This document shows, one piece after another, positions 9,439 through 17,073 of a stretch of 55,914 nt of DNA. The stretch is from positions 1 through 55,914 of the forward strand of contig JALSIA010000137.1 of the NCBI GenBank assembly GCA_026981865.1. Direction: 5' to 3'. The DNA is from Thermaceae bacterium (GTDB lineage Bacteria > Deinococcota > Deinococci > Deinococcales > Marinithermaceae). The translations under genes and the position numbers were made by a program. The notes under the pieces are model-generated. The model was not told the DNA's origin. It worked only from the letters and a program-made list of their open reading frames with translations, and ran no database searches. The number at the start of each line of letters is the position of its first letter. Positions within the stretch are counted from its first letter, which is position 1.

Positions 9439-9741
9439 ATGGACGCCACCGCCCAAGTCGCTGCTGCCTCTTTGCTCTTCACCGCCGGATTTCTCGGCAT
9501 CGCGGTGCGGTCCCGCAGCTGCCGCACCCCCCGCTGCACCCGTACGCTCGGCTCCGCCCTGGTGTTCCTGGTCCTCCTCCTGGTGGCCTTGGTTACGTTT
9601 GCGGTCGCCTCCGGCCGCGTCGTTCCCACCGAGCTGCCCACCTGGGTCACGAAAGGGTTGGGTTCGCTGCTGGGCCTCTCGATCGCCTTGGCCGCGCTCA
9701 GCTACCTGTGGGCGCTGGTGCAAAGCGAGGGAAGCGGCTGA
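9439..9741 (+). CDS. small membrane protein, tandem family member 1
   Basis: 100 residues with three predicted membrane helices (about 5-23, 38-57, 73-93). The loop after helix 1 is basic and carries Cys28 and Cys33 (RSRSCRTPRCTRTLG), a C-x4-C spacing repeated in the next gene. Helix 3 ends in SYLWALVQ. I do not recognise the family. Two further genes with the same layout follow on the same strand, so a local duplication is likely. The ATG is chosen over upstream in-frame starts because a TATAGT box lies 7 bp before it. Confidence 0.7.
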   Translation: MDATAQVAAASLLFTAGFLGIAVRSRSCRTPRCTRTLGSALVFLVLLLVALVTFAVASGRVVPTELPTWVTKGLGSLLGLSIALAALSYLWALVQSEGSG

Positions 9742-9799
9742 AGAAAGCGGGGGACGGAAACCGAGGCGCCCCGGGTCCATCGCGCCGGGGCAACGGAAG

Positions 9800-9805
9800 T
9801 ACAAT
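9800..9805 (+). promoter_or_regulatory. -10 box of second small membrane protein gene
   Basis: TACAAT, about 37 bp upstream of the ATG at 9843. This would give a leadered mRNA with an AAAGGGGG ribosome-binding site at 9831-9838, unlike the two flanking leaderless paralogues. Confidence 0.5.
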
Positions 9806-9842
9806 GGGCTCGGGAAAAGGCTGGGAGACCAAAGGGGGCGGT

Positions 9843-10160
9843 ATGCCCAGGGACCTTTTCGGGGTCGTGGCCTTCGCCTTGAGCGCCAGCGCCAGCTTCT
9901 TGCTGCTGGCCCGCCTGGCTTCGCGCTGCCGCGAGCCGGCGTGCGTGAATCGGGCCGGCCGCTGGTTGGGGGTGCTCGCCTTCGGCTGGGTCTTCGCGCT
10001 CGTCGCTTGCCTGGTCTGGGGGCGGTTCGCCCGGGCGGGGCCGTTCGCACCGGGCCTCTTCCATACACCGCTGGAACGTTGGCTGGCCTGGATCATGGCC
10101 TTCTCGGGGTTGTTCGCCGCCGCCAGCTACCTGCGGGCGGTGGCCCGCTGGGGGGAATAG
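9843..10160 (+). CDS. small membrane protein, tandem family member 2
   Basis: 105 residues, three predicted helices (about 5-25, 42-60, 80-100). The loop after helix 1 has Cys29 and Cys34 (ASRCREPACVNRAG), the same C-x4-C spacing and following R-x-G pattern as member 1, and helix 3 ends SYLRAVARW. The ribosome-binding site AAAGGGGG is 4 bp from the ATG. Function unknown; membrane location and paralogy are inferred from the sequence. Confidence 0.7.
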   Translation: MPRDLFGVVAFALSASASFLLLARLASRCREPACVNRAGRWLGVLAFGWVFALVACLVWGRFARAGPFAPGLFHTPLERWLAWIMAFSGLFAAASYLRAVARWGE

Positions 10161-10164
10161 CGCT

Positions 10165-10170
10165 TAACCT
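10165..10170 (+). promoter_or_regulatory. -10 box of third small membrane protein gene
   Basis: TAACCT, 6 bp before the ATG at 10177. Confidence 0.5.
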
Positions 10171-10176
10171 TTGGGT

Positions 10177-10473
10177 ATGTTCCAGGCTATCGCCCTCCTA
10201 GCCATTTGGTGCCTGCTTTTCTGGCGGCTGGGCCAGCGGATTCGCGCCGCACCCTGCGGCCGCGAACTCGCGCGCACGGGGTACGCGCTCTTTGCGCTGG
10301 CGCTTGGGGGCACCGTCCTGATGGCGCTCGGCGCCGCCCTCAACGTCGGCCCCGCACGGCCCCTCACCGCGGGCGAACGGTTGCTGATCGCGGGGGCGGC
10401 GCTGTTCCTACCGGTGAGCGGCGGGTCGGCGATGCAGGCCTACCTGAAACGCGCTCTGGAGTGCGACGGTTGA
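10177..10473 (+). CDS. small membrane protein, tandem family member 3
   Basis: 98 residues, three predicted helices (about 3-17, 34-56, 69-84). The loop after helix 1 keeps one Cys (Cys27 in RIRAAPCGRELARTG) but the first Cys of the pair is lost; helix 3 is followed by AYLKRAL, resembling SYLWAL and SYLRAV in its neighbours. A TTG 6 bp upstream is a possible alternative start, but the ATG is correctly spaced from the -10 box. Unknown function. Confidence 0.65.
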   Translation: MFQAIALLAIWCLLFWRLGQRIRAAPCGRELARTGYALFALALGGTVLMALGAALNVGPARPLTAGERLLIAGAALFLPVSGGSAMQAYLKRALECDG

Positions 10474-10480
10474 CGGGAAA

Positions 10481-10504
10481 GGCCGCCGGGCGCGCCCGGC
10501 GGCC
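10481..10504. terminator. bidirectional terminator
   Basis: A 24-bp perfect palindrome (12-bp arms, no spacer) between convergent genes. On the minus strand it is followed by CCTTT-like sequence. Confidence 0.65.
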
Positions 10505-10520
10505 GAACGATCGTAACGGG

Positions 10521-11366
10521 TTAGCGTCCCTTGCCGTTCACCTCGCGCTGGTGGGGCAGCGGGATGTACTGCACGCTCGGCTTGCCGCCGCGCGGCTGGG
10601 GGTAGAGCTCCATCAGCTCGTACACCTCAGGCGGCATCTCGGTGCTCACCGGCAGGCCGAACCCGCGCGCCTGGGCCACGTCGATGGGGTAGTCGTGGGT
10701 CCAGGTGCCCTGGCTGAGCAGGGTGGCCACGTCCTCGACGCGGTCGTCGGGGATCGTGTTCTTGAGCAGTCCCACGACGGTGTCCTTGACCTGCTTGAGC
10801 GCCTTCTTGGACACGTCGGCGAGGATCAGGGTTTCGTCATCGATGTCGGCGATCTCCTTCATCTCCAGCACCTTGACGATCGAGGCCGCGGGCTTGTTGC
10901 CGAGCTGCGGGTCCACCGGCCCCAGCACCGCGTTCTCGTCCATGACGATCTCGTCGGCGCCCAGGGCGATCAGCGTGCCGCCGGACATGGCGTAGTGGGG
11001 CACGAAGACGGTCACCTTGGCGGGGTGGCGCTTGAGGGCCTCGGCGATCTGCTCGGCCGCCAGCACCAGCCCGCCCGGCGTGTGCAGGATCAGGTCGATG
11101 GGCACGTTCTTGTCGGTCATGCGGATGGCCCTGAGCACCTGCTCGGAGTCGTCGATGTCGATGAAACGCGCCAGGGGGATGCCGAGCAGGCTGATGGCCT
11201 CCTGGCGGTGGATCAGGGTGATCACCCGGCTCTTGCGCCTCTTCTCGAGCGCCGCCATCTTGCGGGCACGCGCCGCGAAGAGGGCCTGCTGCTGAAAGTA
11301 GGGGCTCATCATCGAAAAAATGATGAAGAGCCAGAACAGTTGGCTGATCCAGTCGCTGCTGTTCAC
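10521..11366 (-). CDS. membrane-anchored Clp-fold serine protease (SDH proteinase family)
   Basis: 281 residues. One N-terminal membrane helix (~8-22) and a charged linker precede a ClpP/crotonase-fold domain. HTPGGL (95-100) forms the oxyanion region and Ser128 in YAMSGGTLIALGADEI is the likely nucleophile; the following MDENAVLGPVDPQLG matches the SDH_sah proteinase family. Such proteases are thought to cleave membrane proteins. It is the last gene of a five-gene operon, 11 bp after the rhomboid protease, suggesting sequential intramembrane or juxtamembrane proteolysis. GTG start with AGGAGG 7 bp upstream. Confidence 0.85.
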   Translation of the reverse strand: MNSSDWISQLFWLFIIFSMMSPYFQQQALFAARARKMAALEKRRKSRVITLIHRQEAISLLGIPLARFIDIDDSEQVLRAIRMTDKNVPIDLILHTPGGLVLAAEQIAEALKRHPAKVTVFVPHYAMSGGTLIALGADEIVMDENAVLGPVDPQLGNKPAASIVKVLEMKEIADIDDETLILADVSKKALKQVKDTVVGLLKNTIPDDRVEDVATLLSQGTWTHDYPIDVAQARGFGLPVSTEMPPEVYELMELYPQPRGGKPSVQYIPLPHQREVNGKGR

Positions 11367-11377
11367 CTATGCACCTC

Positions 11378-12052
11378 CTAGAAACCGTACATGCCGTGCC
11401 AGAAGGGCTCGGCCTTGTATTCGCGACGGGGCCGGGAAAGGTAGGTGAGCAGGTAGCCGACGGTGAACCCGCCCACGTGCGCCCACCAGGCCACGCCCGG
11501 CAGGCCCAGGGCCCCGTAGAGGACCTGGATGAGCACCCAGTAGCCGATGAAGAAGGCGGCCGGGAACCAGAAGAAGATTGGCGGCAGCGGCCAGATCAGG
11601 GTCAGGATCCAGGCCGTGGGGAAGAGCAGGAAGTACGCCCCCAAGACCCCGGAAATCGCCCCCGAGGCGCCGATCATGGGCACGGTGCTGCCGGGAAGGA
11701 AAAGGGCCTCGACGAGCGCCGCACCGACGCCCGCCAGCAGGTAGACCAGCAGGTAGCGTCCGCCGCCCAGGCGCGACTCCACCGCCGGGCCGAAAATCCA
11801 GAGGAACCACATGTTGCCCAGGATGTGCTCGAAGCCCCCGTGCAGGAACATGCTGGTGAAGACGTGGCCAAAGTAGCCCACGGGATCGGCGAAGAAGAGC
11901 TTGGGCACGAAGCCGTAGACGTAGACCGCCTGCCGAAACCCCTCGGGACCGAGGCTCAGCTGCCAGAAGAAGACGAGGACGTTGGCGGCGATGAGCAGGC
12001 GCGTTATGAGCGCGGGGCCGTGGTGCCGGATCGAATCGCGGACGGGAAACAC
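11378..12052 (-). CDS. rhomboid-family intramembrane serine protease
   Basis: 224 residues, six predicted membrane helices. The catalytic dyad is Ser130 in GASGAISG and His192 in AHVGGF; HGGFEHILGN (71-80) supplies the conserved His/Asn of helix 2. Cleaves transmembrane substrates within the inner membrane. GTG start with GGAGG 8 bp upstream; starts 3 bp after the stop of the RAMP-like gene and is followed 11 bp later by the Clp-fold protease, so translation of the three is probably coupled. Confidence 0.93.
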   Translation of the reverse strand: MFPVRDSIRHHGPALITRLLIAANVLVFFWQLSLGPEGFRQAVYVYGFVPKLFFADPVGYFGHVFTSMFLHGGFEHILGNMWFLWIFGPAVESRLGGGRYLLVYLLAGVGAALVEALFLPGSTVPMIGASGAISGVLGAYFLLFPTAWILTLIWPLPPIFFWFPAAFFIGYWVLIQVLYGALGLPGVAWWAHVGGFTVGYLLTYLSRPRREYKAEPFWHGMYGF

Positions 12053-12055
12053 GGA

Positions 12056-12787
12056 TCAACCCTCCTTCCTCAGGTTCACCCAGCCCAGGCTGCGCCGGGT
12101 CTCGGGGTCGTAGAGGATCCTCCGCGGCAGCGGCCGGGCGTGGAAACGGCGCTCGAGCGCGCGGTCCGCCGCCGCCGAGCGCGCGAAGGCCAGGAAGCGC
12201 CCGCCCTCGGGCTCCGGCGTCCAGTACCCCATGCGCAGCGGCCAGAACGTCCCCTCGCCCTCACGGGCCTCCAGCGAGCGGTAAAGCGGCGCCGTCTCGG
12301 GGAGGATCCGCGTCAGCTCCGCGGCCTCGGCGGAGGCCAGCACCGCCCGGTAGCGCCGCGCCGCCGCGGCCAGCCAGGTTTCCAGTTCGGGCTGCAAGAC
12401 GGCGGGGGCCTGCGCGCGCCCCTCGAAGAGCTCCAGCTCGAGCGCGTCCTCCACCCGTCCTGCGGCCGTGTCCACCACGAGGACGCGCCGCCGCACCGGC
12501 TCCGCCAGGGGAAGGTCGGCCGGCGCGAGCGCCTCCAGTTCGGGCTGGCGTGCCAGCAGCGCCTCCAGCATCGCCGCCGCCAACTCGCCGGCGCTGCCCT
12601 TGAAGGCGTGCTGGGTGAAGCGGCGCATTTCGGCGGCGAAGGCCTCGTCGCGCTCGATGGCGTAGACGAGCGCCGCGGCCAGCAGAGCCTCGCGCAAGGC
12701 GGCCCCGGGCAGGTACGCCGCTCCGCCGCGCCGGGGAAAACCTTCGGGCCCGGCGGCCAGGGGGGCGAGGGTCTCGAGTACGAACAC
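12056..12787 (-). CDS. RAMP-superfamily-like protein (Csm5/Cmr-like), no CRISPR locus nearby
   Basis: 243 residues. The N-terminus reads ETLAPLAAGPEGFPRR then GGAAYLPGAALREAL, closely resembling the strand, G-loop and YIPGSSLKGA helix of type III CRISPR RAMP proteins such as Csm5. Near residue 181 is FWPLRMGYW, and the C-terminus has LGWV (234-237), matching the Csm5/Cas RAMP C-terminal glycine motif. No other Cas gene or array is in the window. Known: such folds bind RNA. Inferred: an RNA-binding partner in this operon. GTG start 2 bp after the previous stop. It could instead be an unrelated protein with convergent motifs. Confidence 0.55.
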   Translation of the reverse strand: MFVLETLAPLAAGPEGFPRRGGAAYLPGAALREALLAAALVYAIERDEAFAAEMRRFTQHAFKGSAGELAAAMLEALLARQPELEALAPADLPLAEPVRRRVLVVDTAAGRVEDALELELFEGRAQAPAVLQPELETWLAAAARRYRAVLASAEAAELTRILPETAPLYRSLEAREGEGTFWPLRMGYWTPEPEGGRFLAFARSAAADRALERRFHARPLPRRILYDPETRRSLGWVNLRKEG

Positions 12788-12789
12788 GC

Positions 12790-13284
12790 CTAGACCTGCT
12801 TGAGGAAGACTTCGGGGAACTCGAAGAGCACCCGGTCGCGGGCGAAGTTGGGGCCTTCCTGGTAGGCCACGGAGACGTAGCCGGCGGCCTCGAGGCCACG
12901 GTAGATCTCCTGGGCGGTGGCGTGGTCCACGCCGAGCTGCCGCTCGAAGAACTCCAGGGCCTCTTCCACGGCCTCGTCGCTGGCGCCCACGAAGGCGCCC
13001 CACTCGCCCTTGACCATCCGCGCCAGGGCGGCCATCGAGACCGGCTTGCTGGTGAAGACCCAGCGCGGGCTCGTGCCGGGAAGGTGGTGGGCGTGCCCTT
13101 CCTTTTCGAGTTCGCTGGCCCAGCGCACGGCCTCCGCGTGCCCCATCCCCGTCTTCATGAAGAGGGTCACCAGCGCGTCGCGCTCCCCCACCAGCCCCTG
13201 GGGGTAGGTCCGCGCCAGGTACCGGGCCAGTTCGGTTACGTCGCCCCGCTCGAGCAGCTGTTTCACCTGATCCAGGTCCACCAT
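12790..13284 (-). CDS. small protein with winged-helix-like segments, unknown function
   Basis: 164 residues, soluble, no membrane segments. Composition and the pattern QVKQLLERGDVTELARYL, then ALVTLFMKTGMGHAEAVRWASELEKEG suggest one or two helical or winged-helix domains; the second half (ALEFFERQLGVDHATAQEIYRGLEAAG) could be another. I do not recognise the family. Good ribosome-binding site (AAAGGAGG) before the ATG. Sits between the DUF505-like gene (11 bp upstream) and the RAMP-like gene (2 bp downstream). Confidence 0.7.
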   Translation of the reverse strand: MVDLDQVKQLLERGDVTELARYLARTYPQGLVGERDALVTLFMKTGMGHAEAVRWASELEKEGHAHHLPGTSPRWVFTSKPVSMAALARMVKGEWGAFVGASDEAVEEALEFFERQLGVDHATAQEIYRGLEAAGYVSVAYQEGPNFARDRVLFEFPEVFLKQV

Positions 13285-13295
13285 AGCGGCCTCCT

Positions 13296-15293
13296 TTACT
13301 CCAACTCTACGAGACCGTGCACGTCCTCGCCGGGATTCATGGCCTCGGCGGCCTCGAGCAGCAGCAGGCCCGCCTCGTTGATCGAGTTGCGCCCCACGAA
13401 GCCGGCGGCGCGAGCGGCTTCGAGTGCGTCCTCGAAGACGTCGCGGGGCAGCCCGCTGTACTCGATGGCGTCGCTCAGGTTGCGGGGCAGGACGCGCACC
13501 CGCTTCTCCTTGACGTAGAGGCTGCCCACGGCCCGCAGGGCCTCGACGACCCGGAAGATCAGGGGGTTCACCGGGTTGCCGAAACCCTCGGGCACCCCCG
13601 CAAGCGCGCGGTCGAGCCGCTCGCCGGCTCGGGTCTCGACGACGTTGCCGTCCGGCAGGCGGTCGATCAGGTGGCGCGCCTCCAGCTTTTCAAGCGCCCA
13701 GCGGATGCGCTCGCGGTCGAGCTTGCCCTCGAGCGCGGCGTAGACCTCGTCCACGCTTACGCCGCGGGCGGGCACGCTGTGGAAAACCATCAGCTCGTAG
13801 CGCGAAAGGTGCGGCAGGCGCTCGGCGTGCTCCGCCAGCTGGGCGTAGAGGAGGCCCGAGCGCGTGGGTTCGGCGCTGCCCACGAGCCCCTGCTCGCGGG
13901 CCTCCCGCCACCATGCATGGCCCGGCGCCGAGAAGGTCTTGCGCGTCATGGTGATGGCCTTGACCGCGGTGGCGCTCACGTCGCGGCGGTTCGCTCGCTG
14001 GTCGTCGAGGACCAGCTCGCCCCAGTCCGTCAGGTAGAAGACCTCGCGGCCTTTCTCGTCCTCACCGGTTTCGAGAAGGCCGAAGGACTCGAGGCTCAAC
14101 AGGGCCTCGCGCAGGTCGAAGTTGTCGTCGTACCAGCGCGCCAGATCCGCCGCGGCCTGAAAGCGTTCGGCGATGAGGCGCTGCTTTTCGGGCATCTCGT
14201 CGAGCTTGCGCCCGTATTTTTCGACGAGCGCCCTGTACTCGGCCGCCTTGCGGTCGATCATCGCCCGCCGGAGCACCTCGAAGCTCGGGCGCTCCTCGGG
14301 GTTCGTCTCGCTGGCCTTCTGCCAAAGCACCGCGATCTGCTCAAGCACCTCGGCCTCCTCGGCCTCGAGTGCGATGCTCCACACGTCCCCGCGCACGCCG
14401 CCCTGCCACAACCGCAAGGCTTCGAGCGCCCACTCCCCGGCCGGCAGCAGCTCGCCTGCAGGACCCACGTAGCCCAGGGCCTGCAGCGTGGCCAGGCCCG
14501 CCTCGGTGGCTTCGCCGGCGTCGACGTAGTCGGCCAGGGCCCAGAGGAGGTCGGCGGTGAGCACGTCGCCCTCGCCCCAGCCGCCGGTGGCCAGCGCCTT
14601 TTTGACCGCCTGCCCCAGCGCGGTAAAGGCGAAGACGTCGGAGTCGGGCAGCGAGTAGGCGACGAGACGCATGGCCTCGAGCCGCTGTTCGTCGTGCGCC
14701 GGAGTGGACAGCTCGCTGGAGGGCGCCGGCCCCAGCGGCAGCTCGCGCACCACCTCGGCCAACGCCGCGTCGATCTCGAGGCCGGGCTCGGCGGCGCGGT
14801 AGATCTCCAGTACCCGGCGGCCGGCGGTGGAGAGGGTCAGGTACTCCTTCTTGGTGGCGCGTTCGCGCACGCGCACGGCCAGCCCCCGCTCCATCAGGGC
14901 GTCCGCGGCCAGCGGCCCCACCCGCCCCGCGCGCTCGGCGGCGTCGAGCATGGCGATCACCTCGCTGCCGATCCAGCGCCAGCCCTCGGGCCAGGCCTCG
15001 GGGCGGGCGAGGCCGCGCCCCTCGAGCACCACGAACTCGCCCTCCGTCCCCTCTTCGGCTTCGGCGCGGGCGTCGGGACCCTGCCGGTAGAGGTCACGGA
15101 GCAGCCGCGCCAGCTCGCGGCCAAAGTAGGTGGGCACGATCCGCACCGGTGTGCTAAAACGCGCCAGGCCCGCGAGCTCCAGCTCCACGAAGGTCGGCTC
15201 GTCCACCTCCTCGAGCGGGGTGTAGGGCTGGTTGGCCTGCTCGTCCGCGAGCAGGCGTTCGAGCGCCTGCGCGTGTTCCTTTTTTATCACCAT
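13296..15293 (-). CDS. large cytoplasmic protein, possibly DUF505 family
   Basis: 665 residues, acidic, without membrane segments. It starts MVIKKEHAQALERLL and contains many repeated helix-turn-helix-like units, each with a LEALGYVG or RHLIDRLPDG-like wing, spread over its length (near 130-175, 225-310, 400-440, 500-660). The start and size recall DUF505, a family of archaea and thermophilic bacteria with no known function; that assignment is from memory. First gene of the operon, with a ~200-bp upstream region holding AT-rich regulatory DNA. ATG preceded by GGGGGA. Confidence 0.6.
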   Translation of the reverse strand: MVIKKEHAQALERLLADEQANQPYTPLEEVDEPTFVELELAGLARFSTPVRIVPTYFGRELARLLRDLYRQGPDARAEAEEGTEGEFVVLEGRGLARPEAWPEGWRWIGSEVIAMLDAAERAGRVGPLAADALMERGLAVRVRERATKKEYLTLSTAGRRVLEIYRAAEPGLEIDAALAEVVRELPLGPAPSSELSTPAHDEQRLEAMRLVAYSLPDSDVFAFTALGQAVKKALATGGWGEGDVLTADLLWALADYVDAGEATEAGLATLQALGYVGPAGELLPAGEWALEALRLWQGGVRGDVWSIALEAEEAEVLEQIAVLWQKASETNPEERPSFEVLRRAMIDRKAAEYRALVEKYGRKLDEMPEKQRLIAERFQAAADLARWYDDNFDLREALLSLESFGLLETGEDEKGREVFYLTDWGELVLDDQRANRRDVSATAVKAITMTRKTFSAPGHAWWREAREQGLVGSAEPTRSGLLYAQLAEHAERLPHLSRYELMVFHSVPARGVSVDEVYAALEGKLDRERIRWALEKLEARHLIDRLPDGNVVETRAGERLDRALAGVPEGFGNPVNPLIFRVVEALRAVGSLYVKEKRVRVLPRNLSDAIEYSGLPRDVFEDALEAARAAGFVGRNSINEAGLLLLEAAEAMNPGEDVHGLVELE

Positions 15294-15392
15294 CTTGTGT
15301 TCCCCCTATCGTTCAGTCTAGTCCAGCCGGCGCGCGGCGCCGCGCGCCGGAACCGGCCCCATACGGGCAGCCTCGATACCGCAACATTATTG

Positions 15393-15419
15393 ATTGCATA
15401 TCGCGGTGAATATGTCAAT
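15393..15419. promoter_or_regulatory. AT-rich inverted repeat and TTGACA upstream of DUF505 operon
   Basis: ATTGCATAT (15393-15401) and ATATGTCAAT (15410-15419) form an imperfect inverted repeat with one unpaired base. The right arm contains TTGACA on the minus strand (15418-15413). No clean -10 is found at 16-18 bp, so the promoter itself is uncertain; an operator role is an inference. The rest of the 15294-15499 gap shows nothing else. Confidence 0.4.
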
Positions 15420-15499
15420 GAGATGACTTATCCTTCTTGACACACACGGACTATAGCCCAGGCGAGCCGCCGCCTAAGGTCCCGTCCTTTACCGCGGGT

Positions 15500-16615
15500 T
15501 CAGGTTTCCTCGTCGAAGAAGAGCTCGGCCTTGATCTCGCGTTCCTCTTCCAGGTTGCCGCCCAGCGCCGCCCCGAGCACGCCGATCGTCGCGGTGAAGA
15601 CGGCGTAGCGCAACAGGTGCTCGGCCGTGGGCGAGGCGCCCATCCAGGCTTCGAGCAGCGCCCGGGGCAGGACCCAGGCCCCGGCGAGCGAGAGCAGGAG
15701 CAGGCCCAGCCACAGAGAGAGCATCCCCAGCCCCAGCGTCCCCAGCAGCACCAGGCGGGTGCGGGCCAGCTGCTCGCGCCAGGCGTGCTCGCGGCCGAGG
15801 CGGCCCAGGTCCTGCCCCGAAAAGATGAAGGCCGCGGCGGCCACGATGCTGAGCGCCGCCAGCCCCAGCACCGCTCGCCAGGAAAGGTGCGCCCCCAGCG
15901 CCCAGGCGTCCGAGGTGAGCAGGAAGTAGACGACGCTGACCGCCGCGGCGGCGCTGAGCCGCCCCAAGTAGATCGGCATCCGCCAGGGGCGGTAGCCCCA
16001 GATGGCCGAGAGGATCTCGCGCGGATCCTTGGCGAAGGTGCGGCCGTAGAAGCTGAACGCGCCCCAACGCACGCGCACGTCCTCGAGGCGGGTGCGCGCC
16101 ACCTCCTCGAGCTGGCGCCGCGCCTGTTCGCGCTGCGCCTCGGGGAAGGGCGCGAGCGCGAGGTCCTCGGGGCTCTCGACCGGGCGCATGGGCCCCGACC
16201 CGGCGTGGTCCAACCCCCAGAGGTGGCCGAGCAGGTGGAGCGCCAACGCCGCCAGGCGGCCCGCGAGCCGGGCCCCCGAACCCAGCCGGCTGCTCGAGGC
16301 GACGGCCGCCTCCAGCGCCGAGCTGGGCACGCCCAGGGTGCTGGGCCCGTGCCGCGAGATCAGCTCGTTGGGCACGACGACGAGGACGTAGTCCCAGTGC
16401 CGGTGCAGCTTTTCCGCCACACCGACCTCGAGCAGGTCGACGGGGTCGAGGGCGCCGCGGGGCATGAAGGCGCGGCGCTCGGAGGTCTCGATCCGCCAGG
16501 CAAACTCTGGAAAGGCCGCGCTCAGGTGGTCGTGCAGCCGCTTGCGGGCGGTGTCGTAGGCGGCCAACACCTCGGGGTCGCGCAGGTCGGCGCCCAGCAC
16601 CCACCCCAGCACCAC
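15500..16615 (-). CDS. membrane protein with degenerate metzincin-like domain
   Basis: 371 residues. The N-terminal ~200 residues are soluble. Residues 127-137 read HLLGHLWGLDH, the H-x3-H-x2-G-x2-H zinc signature of metzincins, followed by Met143 (GPM) where a Met-turn could lie. The catalytic Glu after the first His is replaced by Leu, so peptidase activity is doubtful. Four membrane helices follow (about 210-360), including WRAVLGLAALSIVAAAAFIF. GTG start 13 bp after the PsiE-like gene; last gene of the GNAT-led operon. Function unknown; the zinc-site reading is from the motif alone. Confidence 0.65.
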   Translation of the reverse strand: MVLGWVLGADLRDPEVLAAYDTARKRLHDHLSAAFPEFAWRIETSERRAFMPRGALDPVDLLEVGVAEKLHRHWDYVLVVVPNELISRHGPSTLGVPSSALEAAVASSSRLGSGARLAGRLAALALHLLGHLWGLDHAGSGPMRPVESPEDLALAPFPEAQREQARRQLEEVARTRLEDVRVRWGAFSFYGRTFAKDPREILSAIWGYRPWRMPIYLGRLSAAAAVSVVYFLLTSDAWALGAHLSWRAVLGLAALSIVAAAAFIFSGQDLGRLGREHAWREQLARTRLVLLGTLGLGMLSLWLGLLLLSLAGAWVLPRALLEAWMGASPTAEHLLRYAVFTATIGVLGAALGGNLEEEREIKAELFFDEET

Positions 16616-16628
16616 CTCGGGGCGGCGG

Positions 16629-17069
16629 TCAGGAATACGCCTCCTCCTCCCCTCCGGGGTGGCGGGGCGGCGGCCAGCGCACCGCCAAGGTGCGGGCGAG
16701 CATCAGCAGCAGGATGCCCGCCGTCCACCCGACCACCTCGAGGCCCTGGTAGTCGTGGGCGTAGAGCTTGATGATCAGTTCCCGCAGCAGGAAGATGGCG
16801 CCGGCGTCGAGGAGGACGTGGATGCGCACCCGCTGCCATTCGAAGTAGTCCACGAAGGTGCGCACCAGCTCGATGACGACGAGCAGCGTCAGCGCGTCGG
16901 TAATCAGCGTCTGGAAGGCCTCGGGGGTGGTGCCGGGACCCAGGGTGTGCCCAAGGTTGGTCAGCACCCGCCACACCCCCACGAACATGCCCAGCACGAG
17001 CACCACGATGGCCAGGTTGAAGGCCACCTGGATGCTCAGCTTGTACAGCCGCGTCACCGGCCCTTGCAT
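16629..17069 (-). CDS. PsiE-like small membrane protein
   Basis: 146 residues, four predicted membrane helices (about 14-32, 54-72, 82-100, 108-125). Length and layout fit the phosphate-starvation-inducible PsiE family, whose function is unknown. ATG start 4 bp after the stop of the thioredoxin-fold gene, so it belongs to the operon that begins at the GNAT gene. Confidence 0.6.
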   Translation of the reverse strand: MQGPVTRLYKLSIQVAFNLAIVVLVLGMFVGVWRVLTNLGHTLGPGTTPEAFQTLITDALTLLVVIELVRTFVDYFEWQRVRIHVLLDAGAIFLLRELIIKLYAHDYQGLEVVGWTAGILLLMLARTLAVRWPPPRHPGGEEEAYS

Positions 17070-17073
17070 CGTT

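Noticed and set aside
12056-13003. Longer version of the RAMP-like gene
   Set aside because: The extra N-terminal 72 codons overlap the 164-residue gene and are Arg-rich nonsense; the GTG at 12787 gives the RAMP-like N-terminus.
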